Positions 43,010 to 52,107 of a stretch of 64,000 nucleotides of DNA are shown piece after piece. Origin of the DNA: CAKZNE01 sp964485405 (GTDB lineage: Bacteria > Bacteroidota > Bacteroidia > Flavobacteriales > Schleiferiaceae); NCBI GenBank assembly GCA_964485405.1, contig CAZAJG010000004.1:62001-126000 (forward strand), read 5' to 3'. Every line of letters begins with the position of its first letter. Position 1 is the stretch's first letter. The notes under the pieces were generated by a model, which saw only the letters and a program-made list of their open reading frames with translations, was not told the origin of the DNA and searched no databases. Made by a program: the position numbers and the translations under genes.

Positions 43010-44218
43010 ATGACCAAAAAAGAGAAGAATCTTCTTATTCTGATTCTAGGATTTATGGCCGCCTTAGGTCCTTTTTCCATCGACATGTATCTACCGAGTT
43101 TCCTTGATATTTCTAAGGACTTAAACACAGAAATTGAAAAAGTATCCTATACGCTTACCAGCTATTTTATTGGTATTTCGTTAGGCCAATTGGTATATGG
43201 GCCCGTTATAGATCGATATGGCCGAAAAAAACCCTTGCTCATAGGGCTAGGTATCTTTGTAATTACCTCCGTGGGTTGTGCGTTTGCTCCAGATATTTAT
43301 ACTTTAATTATACTCCGTCTGTTTTTAGCACTTGGCGGCTGTGTAGGTATGGTTGCTAGCCGTGCTATTGTAAGAGACCGTTTTGAAGACAGAGAGATTG
43401 CAAAAGCCTTTTCTTCCTTAATTTTAGTAATGGGGGTTGCGCCCATCGTTGCCCCAACTATTGGTGGTTACATAAGCGCGCATTGGGGTTGGTCATTCAT
43501 TTTTATCCTATTGGCAGCTATCGGTTTTCTGCTTATACTAGTTGTTTATTTTGCGCTGGATGAAAGCAAAGCTCCCGATCCCGATATTTCTTTTAACTTT
43601 AAGAAAGTATCCATTTCTTACTTAGAAGTTTTAAAAAACCGCCAGTTCCTATTTTATGGTTTAGCAGGTAGCGCAGCTATGGCGGGAATGTTTGCCTATA
43701 TATCGGGCTCCCCTTATGNNNNNNNNNNAGTTTCGGAGAAGAATTATGGGTGGATATTTGGGGCTAACGCTGCATCTTTTATCCTTGGCAGTCAAATAAA
43801 CCGTTTGTTGCTGAAAAAATATTTCAGTCACAACATCAGTTATATAATGTCAATAGTACTTTTAGTTATAGCCATAGGTGCTCTGGGAATGATTGTTTTT
43901 GTGGGCTTAAGCTACACCGCCCTATTGGTGGTTCTATTCGCTTTCATGTTTGTTTCAGGTATAATTAACCCAAACACCAGCGCTCTAGCTTTAATGCCTT
44001 TTTCTAAAAATGCTGGAGTAGCCTCTGCTTTAATTGGAGCTCTACGAATGGTAAGTGGTGTAATAGCATCTGCAGCGATTAGTATTTTTCACAACGATAC
44101 TTACCTGCCTATGATCTTATTCATGATGTTTTGTTCTATCGGTATATTCGTATTACTCTATACGATAGATGTAAGAAAGAAAAAAGAAGAAGCTCAGGAA
44201 ATGGTGCTTCCGTCTTAA
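43010..44218 (+). CDS. Bcr/CflA-family MFS drug-efflux transporter (contains assembly gap)
   Basis: About 402 residues with twelve membrane helices. Family motifs are GPFSIDMYLPSF at the start and GQLVYGPVIDRYGRKKPLLIG (MFS motif A) after helix 2. VMGVAPIVAPTIGGYI follows in helix 5. It exports drugs or small metabolites using the proton gradient. Ten N (43719-43728) fall in the helix 7-8 loop between SGSPY and VSEKNYG. Relatives have about seven residues there and four are represented, so only a few bases are missing. The end overlaps the convergent nuclease gene by 4 bp. Confidence 0.92.
   Translation: MTKKEKNLLILILGFMAALGPFSIDMYLPSFLDISKDLNTEIEKVSYTLTSYFIGISLGQLVYGPVIDRYGRKKPLLIGLGIFVITSVGCAFAPDIYTLIILRLFLALGGCVGMVASRAIVRDRFEDREIAKAFSSLILVMGVAPIVAPTIGGYISAHWGWSFIFILLAAIGFLLILVVYFALDESKAPDPDISFNFKKVSISYLEVLKNRQFLFYGLAGSAAMAGMFAYISGSPYXXXXVSEKNYGWIFGANAASFILGSQINRLLLKKYFSHNISYIMSIVLLVIAIGALGMIVFVGLSYTALLVVLFAFMFVSGIINPNTSALALMPFSKNAGVASALIGALRMVSGVIASAAISIFHNDTYLPMILFMMFCSIGIFVLLYTIDVRKKKEEAQEMVLPS
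43719..43728. other. Assembly gap (10 N) within the MFS transporter gene
   Basis: Ten N placeholders between SPY and VSEKNYG. The frame is open on both sides, and the length looks only slightly short of family members. Confidence 0.95.
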
Positions 44219-44988
44219 CCAAAAATCTCATTAAGTAGTCCTGCCAAGCGCACACCTGCCTTCTCTAGTTGATCTTGTACTAAGCCCCAGTTTTTATACA
44301 TATACTGGTAGCTGAGGTTATCCTTCTCGCCAATCGCATAAACCTGAGATCGAAGTCCCATGCACTCTTGAGCCCAATCCTTCGGGTTTCCCTTTTGCCA
44401 ATCAGAGATTTCCTCTTTGGTTGCATGATCAATACTCGTAGCTAATTCCGTGTAGCTTAACCCTTTTTTATCTATAATACCGCTGTCCCAAATTCTGTGC
44501 AAATTAGATGACTTATAAAACCACTTGATTTTTACATCATTTCCTCCTTTATCCATTCCATTGCCCACATGTAAAGGTTGATGTAGATCTCCTACCAAGT
44601 GAACCATAAACTTTAGCGCTTCTTTCTTTTTTTCTAAACTCGCATCGTCCGCCATTAAAATCTCTTTCATTCTTCCAATTGCTTCAATAACATCACCATC
44701 AGAATTTTTTTCACAAGCATCATACGTGCTATTATCTGGAATACTTACCCAGTGCCAATCATGTGTATGATCGTAGGCTCTATCTGATCTTACTTCGTCC
44801 ATCCAAATGGATACGATAGCAAGGCTTTCATCGCCAAGAATTTTTTCAATGTTCTTTTTTGCTTTTCTACTCAGATGGTTTTCCGCAATTTGACCAATAA
44901 CTCTATGACCTGTTTGTCCCCATCCAAATGCTGGATTTGAACCGACTAGAGCAAAAAGAAGAAATAAGATTTTAACTAGATTTTTCAT
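44215..44988 (-). CDS. S1/P1-type zinc-dependent nuclease
   Basis: 257 residues. The signal peptide ends ...NPAFG, so the mature protein begins with Trp (WGQTGHRVIGQIAENHL). The N-terminal Trp and several His/Asp ligands of the tri-zinc site are visible: the WMDE Asp, HDWHW, FMVHLVGDLHQPLHVG and NLHRIWDSG. It is a secreted or periplasmic nuclease cleaving single-stranded nucleic acids and 3'-nucleotides. It is a single gene, convergent with the MFS gene (4-bp overlap). Confidence 0.93.
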   Translation of the reverse strand: MKNLVKILFLLFALVGSNPAFGWGQTGHRVIGQIAENHLSRKAKKNIEKILGDESLAIVSIWMDEVRSDRAYDHTHDWHWVSIPDNSTYDACEKNSDGDVIEAIGRMKEILMADDASLEKKKEALKFMVHLVGDLHQPLHVGNGMDKGGNDVKIKWFYKSSNLHRIWDSGIIDKKGLSYTELATSIDHATKEEISDWQKGNPKDWAQECMGLRSQVYAIGEKDNLSYQYMYKNWGLVQDQLEKAGVRLAGLLNEIFG

Positions 44989-44991
44989 GCG

Positions 44992-45022
44992 ATGGCATTT
45001 AAGCGGACGAAGATAATGCCAT
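44992..45022 (-). promoter_or_regulatory. Promoter with flanking inverted repeat, S1/P1 nuclease gene
   Basis: Arms ATGGCATT (44992-44999) and AATGCCAT (45015-45022), 8 bp and perfect, flank a minus-strand -7-like box TATCTTCG (45008-45015) and the expected transcription start. It could be a repressor operator. Confidence 0.45.
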
Positions 45023-45047
45023 AGACTCCTTAAAGGAAATTATCCAT

Positions 45048-45998
45048 CTACTTTTTGGCGTAGAAAATCAATTCGGGTTCAATATTACCAACCGCTTCGC
45101 TTAGCGTATAATAACCATTATTAGACCAACAAAAAGCTTCTCCTTGCGCTTCTACATGATTGTACGGAAGTTTAACGGGTGTCGTTTCAAAGACTTCATT
45201 TAAACCCTCACCTCCTGTTCTCTCCCATAGAAACAAGCCTAGATAATTTCTTAAGGTAATCCTTTTCCCATCATCGGATATATCACCTCCTGTAACGTTA
45301 CCAATTGGCAGTTCTCCTAATTTTTCAAGCTCAACCATAGTATTACAGTTGAGTTGATCTGCTGGTAAAGAGTAGATGACCGATCTGTTAATTTCTTTTG
45401 TAGCAATAATGATATCTCCGGTTTGAGGATCCATCAAAAGAGCTTCTGCATTTTGAGGTCCATCGCTATAAATAAAATTGAGGCGATTTACCAAAGAAAT
45501 ATCGGTAGAGAGTTTACCCGTGCTATCGTAAACGGGTTCATTGAAAATATATAAGCTATACGATGGCCTAACTTTAAAGTTATCTCCAAAATCTGCTAAA
45601 AAAATACTGGAGTTATTCCCATTTTTAAAAACTGTTATATCCTCCCAATCAATGTTAGAAGCATTATTAACCGAAAAACGAGAAATCTCTTCCCCGTTTT
45701 GAGTGTTTATTAAAAATATGTCTGTACCGCTACCAGCATCGTTATGAGACCAAACAGCTCCGGGGTTTAATGGGGCGATGTCAATACCAGATGCTTCTTG
45801 CATATAGGTTACCTTACCAACGGGTACTCCATCCAAATAATCATCAGAATGCAGCAAATCATCCGTATTGTACACGGGTTTAAAAGTTTCTTTACCCGTT
45901 GGAGGATTAGAAGCTACGATCCGTTCGGAGGAAGGCTTTGAGCATCCAACAAAAAGCAGAGGAAAAACAATTATAAGGAGTTGTAAGCTTTTTCTCAC
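45048..45998 (-). CDS. Beta-propeller-like lipoprotein of unknown function
   Basis: 316 residues from a GTG. The lipobox is LLFVGC. The rest is beta-rich with repeated short blades (GAVWSHNDAGSGTDIFLIN, NIDWEDITVF, NGYYTLSEAVG), reminiscent of esterase-like or phytase-like propellers. I do not recognise a specific family and no catalytic motif is secure. A perfect minus-strand -7 box TACATTTG at 46004-46011 ends only 6 nt before the GTG, so the message may be leaderless. Confidence 0.65.
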   Translation of the reverse strand: MRKSLQLLIIVFPLLFVGCSKPSSERIVASNPPTGKETFKPVYNTDDLLHSDDYLDGVPVGKVTYMQEASGIDIAPLNPGAVWSHNDAGSGTDIFLINTQNGEEISRFSVNNASNIDWEDITVFKNGNNSSIFLADFGDNFKVRPSYSLYIFNEPVYDSTGKLSTDISLVNRLNFIYSDGPQNAEALLMDPQTGDIIIATKEINRSVIYSLPADQLNCNTMVELEKLGELPIGNVTGGDISDDGKRITLRNYLGLFLWERTGGEGLNEVFETTPVKLPYNHVEAQGEAFCWSNNGYYTLSEAVGNIEPELIFYAKK

Positions 45999-46003
45999 AA
46001 AAA

Positions 46004-46011
46004 CAAATGTA
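46004..46011 (-). promoter_or_regulatory. -7 promoter box, minus strand
   Basis: Minus-strand TACATTTG, an exact TAnnTTTG, directly upstream of the GTG start at 45998. Confidence 0.5.
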
Positions 46012-46034
46012 GTTAAATTATTGTTCTTCTCTTT

Positions 46035-46042
46035 TAAGTTTG
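46035..46042 (+). promoter_or_regulatory. -7 promoter box, plus strand
   Basis: TAAGTTTG, an exact TAnnTTTG. It is divergent from the minus-strand box 24 bp away and serves the AlbA_2 gene. Confidence 0.45.
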
Positions 46043-46103
46043 GTTGTGATGAATGTGCAATTACGCTTGGCCCATAACAACAAGAAAATTACTTTTACCC
46101 TAC

Positions 46104-46784
46104 ATGCAAGGCTTTAACCCCAATAGATGGCTTGATTACTCCACTGGAGACACAGATGAATTATTTGATTCCATTGAAGAAGGTGAGCACCAAGAGCAGG
46201 ATTTTAAATTTAGAATTGATAGTTCTCAAAAAATAGCAAAAACGCTCTGTGCTTTTGCCAATACCGATGGAGGAAAACTTTTAATTGGAGTTAAGGATAA
46301 TGGACGCGTATCAGGTATTGATCCAGAAGAAGAGTATTTTATGATTGAGGGTGCAGCAACTTTATATTGCAAACCTCCAATCCCTTTCAAATCAAAAGTT
46401 TATCAAAACACGGAAAAAAAACTTGTGTTAGAAATTGAAGTACCTACTTCTAAAGAAAAACCCCATTTGTGTAAACTTGAAGAAGATCGTTGGCGGGCTT
46501 ATATCAGACAAAAAGATGAAAATTTTGAAGCCAACCGAGTTATTTTAAACTATCTAAAACATCAATCGCCTACATCCAAACGAAAGAATCTTATTGCCTA
46601 TGGCCCAGAAGAAAGGTTATTATTCGATTACTTATCAGCAAATGAATCAATCAGCTTAAGTAAGTTTAGCCGCTTAGCAAAAATTTCGATTTATGAAGCC
46701 GAGCGTATCTTGATTCTTTTTCTTCAATGGGAAATCATCACGTTTAAAGCTAGTGATAAAGGAATTCGTTTTTTTTTACTTTGA
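46104..46784 (+). CDS. Schlafen AlbA_2-domain protein
   Basis: 226 residues from the ATG at 46104; the ATG at 46053 also reads through but would lie about 5 nt from the transcription start. The AlbA_2 domain spans about 20-140: EHQEQDFKF with the conserved Glu, KTLCAFANTDGGKLLIGVKDNG, then EIEVPTSKEKPHL. A winged-helix-like end (about 170-226: LISLSKFSRLA-type, here SLSKFSRLAKISIYEAERIL) may bind DNA. Roles in the family include nucleic-acid binding and transcription control, sometimes defence. Confidence 0.8.
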   Translation: MQGFNPNRWLDYSTGDTDELFDSIEEGEHQEQDFKFRIDSSQKIAKTLCAFANTDGGKLLIGVKDNGRVSGIDPEEEYFMIEGAATLYCKPPIPFKSKVYQNTEKKLVLEIEVPTSKEKPHLCKLEEDRWRAYIRQKDENFEANRVILNYLKHQSPTSKRKNLIAYGPEERLLFDYLSANESISLSKFSRLAKISIYEAERILILFLQWEIITFKASDKGIRFFLL

Positions 46785-46981
46785 AAGCAACTTATGAAGA
46801 CGCATATTTAAATGATTTTAAAACTAGAATGATGATTTATTACAGAAATAATCAGAACATCCCTTCTTTTTCGCCCATCATCGCATTATATTTAGATTTT
46901 TAGGAATTTTCTTTGATTTTTGTTCAGATTAAAATAGGGATGAATGGGTATAGAGTACAGAACTTATCAAATGATTAAGAA

Positions 46982-49009
46982 TTGAAAAAAATAATCCTCA
47001 CTTTTCTTCTTTTTCATGTTTTTTTTGGCACTTCCGTTAAAGCTCAAATAAGCGAAGATCAACAAGCGTTTTTAGACAGCTTGTATGATAAAGGGTATGA
47101 AGTTGTGTATAACAATACAGATTCTTCTCTTTCTATCGCTACCTATTACTTAGATACGGCTTCTGCTATTGGAGATAGCCTAGAAATTGCTTACGCTTCT
47201 AACATTTTAGGCTTAGCCAATTATTATAAAAATGAATTGGAAGAAGCAGAATATTTGTTTAAAAGATCCATTCGGATTTTTACCAAACATGAAGATTTAA
47301 GCAACCTAGGAGATGCTTATTCCAATTTAGGTAGTGTTCTTTCAGATCAAGGTTATTACCAGCAAGCCATTGATTATTATCTACTTGCTTATCATATACA
47401 CGATAGTTTAGCTGATGAGGAGAGTAAAGCTTTCGATTTAAACAGTATGGCTATTGTTTTCTTTGATCAAGAAGACTATAAAAGTGCTGAAGAATATATA
47501 AATCGCTCTTTAGAGATTGGTGAGCCTCTAAAATTAGAAAGCTTAAATGCTGCCAATTACAACTTACTCGGTGAGCTTGAAATTAAAAAAGGTAACATTT
47601 TAAAGGCAAACGTTTTAACTCAAAAGGCATTTCAGATAGCTCAAAAAGATAACGATTTATTAGAGTTAGCTTGTTGTTATTCAAACTTTGGACTCATTGA
47701 AATTGAAAGAGGTCAATTTGAAGAGGGAATTCAAATGATTCAAAAGGCTGTAGAGTATGCCAAACAGTTTGGTGACCCTTACTCCGTAGGAATGTATCTA
47801 ACCTATTTATCTAATGCAAATCTAAAGGCGAACAGAAACACCCAAGCACTTGTAGAAGCAGAAAAAGCTTCGGTAATTATTCACAGCACCTCTTCCTCAA
47901 GGTATTTAAAGAGAGAAGTTTACTTAAGTCTGGCAAATGCAAACTCCGCTTTGGCTAATTATGAAAAAGCCATTCGTTACTTCAAGGAGTATAAGTTAGT
48001 GAGTGATACTATTCTCAATCTCGATATAAAGGAAAAACTCCTGCAGCAACAAAACAAAATTCAAGATATAGCTAACAAGCACTTAGAGGAACTAAATAAA
48101 ATCCAGGAAAAAGTTATTGAACGAAATGGATATTTACTCATAGGTTCTCTTGCATTATTATTAATTGGTATTTCATTTATCATTGTTCTTGTGCTCAACG
48201 TGAATCGAAGAAAGAGATACAGCAAGCTGTTACTAGAAAAAAACCGTATCATTCGATCAAACGAGCAAAAGCTAGATGAAAAAAGTGAGGAACTCCTACA
48301 GAAAAATCTGGAACTAAGCGATTTAGTGGAGGCGAAGAATAAGCTATTCTCTATTCTAACGCACGATATTAAAGAGCCGTTTAATCAAGTTCTAAATGTT
48401 TTAGAGCTTTTGGATTACGATGCCCTTTCAGAAGAAGAAAGAAGAGAAATGACTGCCACCTTAAAAGAGTCAGCTAGTGGAACTCAAGAAATGGTTAATA
48501 ATCTTTTGTATTGGAGTAAATCTCAATTTTCTGGAATTCAGCCACAGCCTGAAACCGTTGATGTTAAAGATTGGTTTGTTGAGTTAAATCAAAACCTCAA
48601 GACCAATCTAGAGCAAAAAGAGATTGAAATGCATATTAACCTAGAGGCCAATTCAATTGTATTTGCCGACTACGGACAAATACTCATTGCTCTTCGAAAC
48701 TTACTTATGAATGCTATTAAGTTTTCAAACAACGCCAGTTCCATTTTTGTCCAGTCCAAATCTCTCTCTTCAAATCATGTTGTTATTGAAATTAAGGACG
48801 AAGGCATCGGAATTTCTCCTCAAAGACTAAAACGGTTCGAGGATTTTGGCAAAATTGTATCTACGGAAGGCACGCTAAATGAAAAAGGAACTGGATTAGG
48901 TGTTTTGATTGTGAAAGACTTGGTTGAACAAAACAAAGGCACTTTGCACATTGAAAGTATTGTAAATAAGGGAAGTACATTTAGCATTACTCTGCCAAAG
49001 CCGGAATAA
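46982..49009 (+). CDS. TPR-containing sensor histidine kinase
   Basis: 675 residues from a TTG start. Order: signal peptide (1-22), tetratricopeptide repeats (about 55-345), one membrane helix (about 382-404), coiled coil (about 405-450), HisKA with phospho-acceptor His461 (LTHDIKEP), then HATPase_c. The last has the N box (LRNLLMNAIKFSNN), G1 (DEGIGIS) and G2 (GTGLGVLIVKDLV). It senses something in the periplasm and phosphorylates a regulator. No response regulator is adjacent, so it is an orphan here. Confidence 0.93.
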   Translation: MKKIILTFLLFHVFFGTSVKAQISEDQQAFLDSLYDKGYEVVYNNTDSSLSIATYYLDTASAIGDSLEIAYASNILGLANYYKNELEEAEYLFKRSIRIFTKHEDLSNLGDAYSNLGSVLSDQGYYQQAIDYYLLAYHIHDSLADEESKAFDLNSMAIVFFDQEDYKSAEEYINRSLEIGEPLKLESLNAANYNLLGELEIKKGNILKANVLTQKAFQIAQKDNDLLELACCYSNFGLIEIERGQFEEGIQMIQKAVEYAKQFGDPYSVGMYLTYLSNANLKANRNTQALVEAEKASVIIHSTSSSRYLKREVYLSLANANSALANYEKAIRYFKEYKLVSDTILNLDIKEKLLQQQNKIQDIANKHLEELNKIQEKVIERNGYLLIGSLALLLIGISFIIVLVLNVNRRKRYSKLLLEKNRIIRSNEQKLDEKSEELLQKNLELSDLVEAKNKLFSILTHDIKEPFNQVLNVLELLDYDALSEEERREMTATLKESASGTQEMVNNLLYWSKSQFSGIQPQPETVDVKDWFVELNQNLKTNLEQKEIEMHINLEANSIVFADYGQILIALRNLLMNAIKFSNNASSIFVQSKSLSSNHVVIEIKDEGIGISPQRLKRFEDFGKIVSTEGTLNEKGTGLGVLIVKDLVEQNKGTLHIESIVNKGSTFSITLPKPE

Positions 49010-49192
49010 TTTTTTAGTTACTCTAGAACCTATATCTAGCAAACCTCTCCTTCATCGCATTTTATATGTTTATCAGCAGCTCATCTTTGGATAGTCTTTA
49101 AACTGTTGATTTACAAACCTAACCCAAGTACTATTTCATAGTTAGCCTATTTTAATGTGTAATACAGGCTCTCACCGGAATTATATCTCAAC

Positions 49193-49226
49193 AAAAAAGC
49201 CGCAACCCTCAAAAAGGATTGCGGCT
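49193..49226 (-). terminator. Rho-independent terminator of sucD
   Basis: 11-bp stem AGCCGCAAcCC/GGaTTGCGGCT (49198-49208 with 49216-49226, one mismatch). A run of six T follows on the minus strand. It lies 22 bp after the sucD stop. Confidence 0.88.
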
Positions 49227-49247
49227 CTTACAATATTCGTTTAAAGC

Positions 49248-50099
49248 TTATGCTGTTACACCTAACAGCTCAGCCATTTTACTTCCAATTTGTGCAGGAG
49301 AGTCTACTACGTTTACCCCACATTCTTGAAGAATCGCTTTTTTAGCTTGTGCTGTATCTTCAGCTCCACCTACAATAGCACCAGCGTGCCCCATCGTTCT
49401 TCCTTTTGGTGCTGTTTCACCAGCGATAAAACCAACAACAGGCTTTCCGTTTCCATTTTCTTTAATCCATCTTGCAGCATCTGGCTCCATTTGACCACCA
49501 ATTTCTCCAATCATCACAATTCCGTCCGTTTCGCCATCGTTCATCAACAATTCAACAGCATCCTTCATAGAAGTACCGATAATTGGATCTCCTCCAATTC
49601 CAATGGCTGTAGACTGCCCCATACCTGCTTTGGTAATTTGGTCTACCGCTTCGTAGGTAAGTGTACCTGACTTAGAGATAATTCCTATTCTACCTGGATT
49701 AAAGATAAAACCTGGCATAATTCCTACCTTAGCTTCTCCAGCTGTAATAATTCCTGGGCAGTTTGGCCCAATCATTCTACAATCCTTATCACCTAAGTAT
49801 TCTTTTACCATAACCATATCCTTTACCGGAATTCCAGCTTCAGCGGCTTCCATAATAGCATCAGCAGCAAATGCTGGTGGTACAAAAATGATGGAAACAT
49901 CTGCTCCAGTTTCTTTTACAGCTTCGCTAACAGTATTGAAAACAGGACGATCAAGGTGAGTTTGTCCTCCTTTGCCTGGGGTAACACCTCCTACAACATG
50001 GGTTCCATACTCTATCATTTGACCAGCGTGAAATGTTCCTTCACTTCCGGTAAAACCTTGAACTATAATTTTGGAATCTTTATTTACAAGTACACTCAT
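49248..50099 (-). CDS. sucD: Succinyl-CoA synthetase alpha subunit (ADP/GDP-forming)
   Basis: 283 residues, complete. CoA-binding N-terminal domain: NKDSKIIVQGFTGSEG, then GPNCPGII. SKSGTLTYEAV lies in the ligase domain, and the phosphohistidine loop is GHAGAI. It converts succinyl-CoA to succinate with NTP synthesis in the TCA cycle, with the beta subunit SucC. sucC is not in the window; separated sucC and sucD genes are common in Bacteroidota. It has its own terminator and a TATTTTCG box at 50140-50147 (minus strand). Confidence 0.96.
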   Translation of the reverse strand: MSVLVNKDSKIIVQGFTGSEGTFHAGQMIEYGTHVVGGVTPGKGGQTHLDRPVFNTVSEAVKETGADVSIIFVPPAFAADAIMEAAEAGIPVKDMVMVKEYLGDKDCRMIGPNCPGIITAGEAKVGIMPGFIFNPGRIGIISKSGTLTYEAVDQITKAGMGQSTAIGIGGDPIIGTSMKDAVELLMNDGETDGIVMIGEIGGQMEPDAARWIKENGNGKPVVGFIAGETAPKGRTMGHAGAIVGGAEDTAQAKKAILQECGVNVVDSPAQIGSKMAELLGVTA

Positions 50100-50224
50100 A
50101 ACTGAGTTTTATGATTATGTGATTAAAAATTGTACGCTGCGAAAATAATGGATAAGAAGATTCTAATCTTCATCAAAACATAAATTTATTTTATCCCTTG
50201 TTTTTCTTTATTTCAAAACCTCTT

Positions 50225-51025
50225 TTACGGGAGCACTTTAACCGTAATTGGCACGTTGGATAATGGCCATTCTCCACTATCCACTTCTACTCTGCTAATT
50301 CTCTCCACTACATCCATACCTTCTATAACTCTACCAAAAACAGTATGTTCATGATCCAAGTGAGGTGATCCTCCTTTTGTAGAGTATAATTTCATTTGTT
50401 CATTGGTAAACTCAAGTTCATATTTATCTTCCATCGCCTTGAGTTGGCCAACACTAAACTTTTGCCCTAGTGAAATGTAAAACTCAAATGGATTGGATCT
50501 CTTGTTTGGATTTCGTTTATAGCTTCTTGCTGCAGCCACCGCTCCATATTCATGATAGTTATGATCTGTCATCTCACTTGGTAAGGAATATGAGCCAATC
50601 TCTTTTCTTTTTTTTGCAGTTGTTTCAGAGTCGCTATTTCCCGCTTGTATTACGTGTCCTTCAGAAACTCGATGAAACCAAGTTGTATTAAAATACCCCC
50701 TTTTAGCAAGAAAAATAAAATTAGAACGATGCATAGGCGTATCATCAAACAGCTGGATTTTAATATCACCAAAATCTGTAGAAACCAATACTGTTGATTC
50801 TGAGTGGGCTGCACCATAATCTAAAAAAAACTCAACAGCATTGCTGCTATTGAGTTTTTGGTGGTGAGTTATGTTATTAGTTGTCTCTTTTTCCTTAACA
50901 ATTTTAGCTTGATCGCTTTGCCCAGTGGCGCGTTGCTCTTTATTGGAACAAGCACTTATTATTGATAAACAAATTAACAAACATAAAGAGCTGTTCTTTT
51001 GAAGTATCGCTAGAACTGAAGTCAC
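50225..51025 (-). CDS. Cyclophilin-type peptidyl-prolyl isomerase lipoprotein
   Basis: 266 residues from a GTG. The lipobox is SIISAC. The cyclophilin domain spans about 85-266 (TDFGDIKIQLFDDTPMHRSNF, FHRVSEGHVIQAG, HTVFGRVIEGMDVVERI). It catalyses proline cis-trans isomerisation in folding of envelope proteins. It lies 22 bp downstream of the oxyR stop on the same strand, so cotranscription with oxyR is likely. Confidence 0.92.
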   Translation of the reverse strand: MTSVLAILQKNSSLCLLICLSIISACSNKEQRATGQSDQAKIVKEKETTNNITHHQKLNSSNAVEFFLDYGAAHSESTVLVSTDFGDIKIQLFDDTPMHRSNFIFLAKRGYFNTTWFHRVSEGHVIQAGNSDSETTAKKRKEIGSYSLPSEMTDHNYHEYGAVAAARSYKRNPNKRSNPFEFYISLGQKFSVGQLKAMEDKYELEFTNEQMKLYSTKGGSPHLDHEHTVFGRVIEGMDVVERISRVEVDSGEWPLSNVPITVKVLP

Positions 51026-51047
51026 AATTCTTTCGTTTACAAATGAG

Positions 51048-51989
51048 TTAAGCTGATTTCAAAGGACTGATCACTTCATTTTGTTCGTGAAGCAGCTTTT
51101 CAGGGATACTATTTTGAATGATCGTTTTAAGCTCTTCAATTATTTTAATCTTTAGCTCAGCACGGGTATAAACAATACTTACCTCCCTTGTAGGCTTCGG
51201 ATCTGCTACTGGCTTAATAAATTTTTGATCTTCTTGTGGTAAATCCAGAGCATGCAAATAGGGTATTAATGTCATACCAAACCCTCTCTTGCTCAAACGA
51301 ATAAGCGTCTCAAAGTTGCCACTTTCTAAATCCACAGGCTTTTTATCATTCTCTAGCTTTTTCGTACAAATGTTTAAAATGCTATCCCTAAAGCAATGTC
51401 CTTCATTTAAAAGTAGAATATCGTTAATGTCTAATTCAGAGTTGGTAATAAAAGACTCTTTAAACAATCTGTGATTTTCAGGTATAAAACCCATAAATGG
51501 CTCATAATACATTGGCTTTTCAATGATACCTTTTTCATTTAAAGGTGTAGCCAAGATTGCTGCATCCAATTCATCGATTCTCAATTTTTCCAAGATAGTA
51601 TCTGTACGCAACTCCTGAATTTGAAGCTGAATTTTTGGAAACTTCTCATGAAAACGACTCACAAACCGAGGTACCAAAGAAGGAGAAATTGTTGGAATTA
51701 CACCTAGTTTAAAAGGTCCTTCTAATTGATTTTTAGACTCCTGCAAAATCTCAGTAATTCGATGTGATTCGTTTATAACGTTTCGGGCCTGTTCAATTAT
51801 TTTAGAACCGATGGCTGTGGGTTTTACAGGATGCTTGCTTCTGTCAAATAGTAAAACACCTAGTTCCTCTTCAAGCTTTTGAATCTGCATGCTCAAAGTA
51901 GGCTGAGTAACAAAACTGGCTTCTGCAGCGCGGGCAAAGTGGCGGTGATTGTCTACCGATATTAAATATTGTAATTGCGTGAGTGTCAT
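51048..51989 (-). CDS. oxyR: OxyR hydrogen-peroxide-sensing LysR regulator
   Basis: 313 residues. The LysR helix-turn-helix is at about 5-60 (LQYLISVDNHRHFARAAEASFVTQPTLSMQIQKLE). The effector domain has the peroxide-sensing pair Cys199 (GHCFRD) and Cys208 (ILNIC), at the same numbers as in E. coli OxyR. On oxidation it should activate peroxide-defence genes. No catalase or ahpC is adjacent; dps at 6146 is the only such gene in the window. A minus-strand box TACTTTCG lies at 52019-52026. Confidence 0.94.
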   Translation of the reverse strand: MTLTQLQYLISVDNHRHFARAAEASFVTQPTLSMQIQKLEEELGVLLFDRSKHPVKPTAIGSKIIEQARNVINESHRITEILQESKNQLEGPFKLGVIPTISPSLVPRFVSRFHEKFPKIQLQIQELRTDTILEKLRIDELDAAILATPLNEKGIIEKPMYYEPFMGFIPENHRLFKESFITNSELDINDILLLNEGHCFRDSILNICTKKLENDKKPVDLESGNFETLIRLSKRGFGMTLIPYLHALDLPQEDQKFIKPVADPKPTREVSIVYTRAELKIKIIEELKTIIQNSIPEKLLHEQNEVISPLKSA

Positions 51990-52018
51990 TATTCTATAGT
52001 TATTTATAAAAACTTTTA

Positions 52019-52026
52019 CGAAAGTA
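52019..52026 (-). promoter_or_regulatory. Variant -7 promoter box of oxyR
   Basis: Minus-strand TACTTTCG (one mismatch to TAnnTTTG), 29 nt before the oxyR ATG. Same variant as at 28859-28866. Confidence 0.4.
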
Positions 52027-52107
52027 ATAAATAATATTGATTAAATGGTTAAACATTGACTTATTCTCACCAAGCAATTTATAGCTAACTTTCCAAAAAA
52101 TTTAAAG

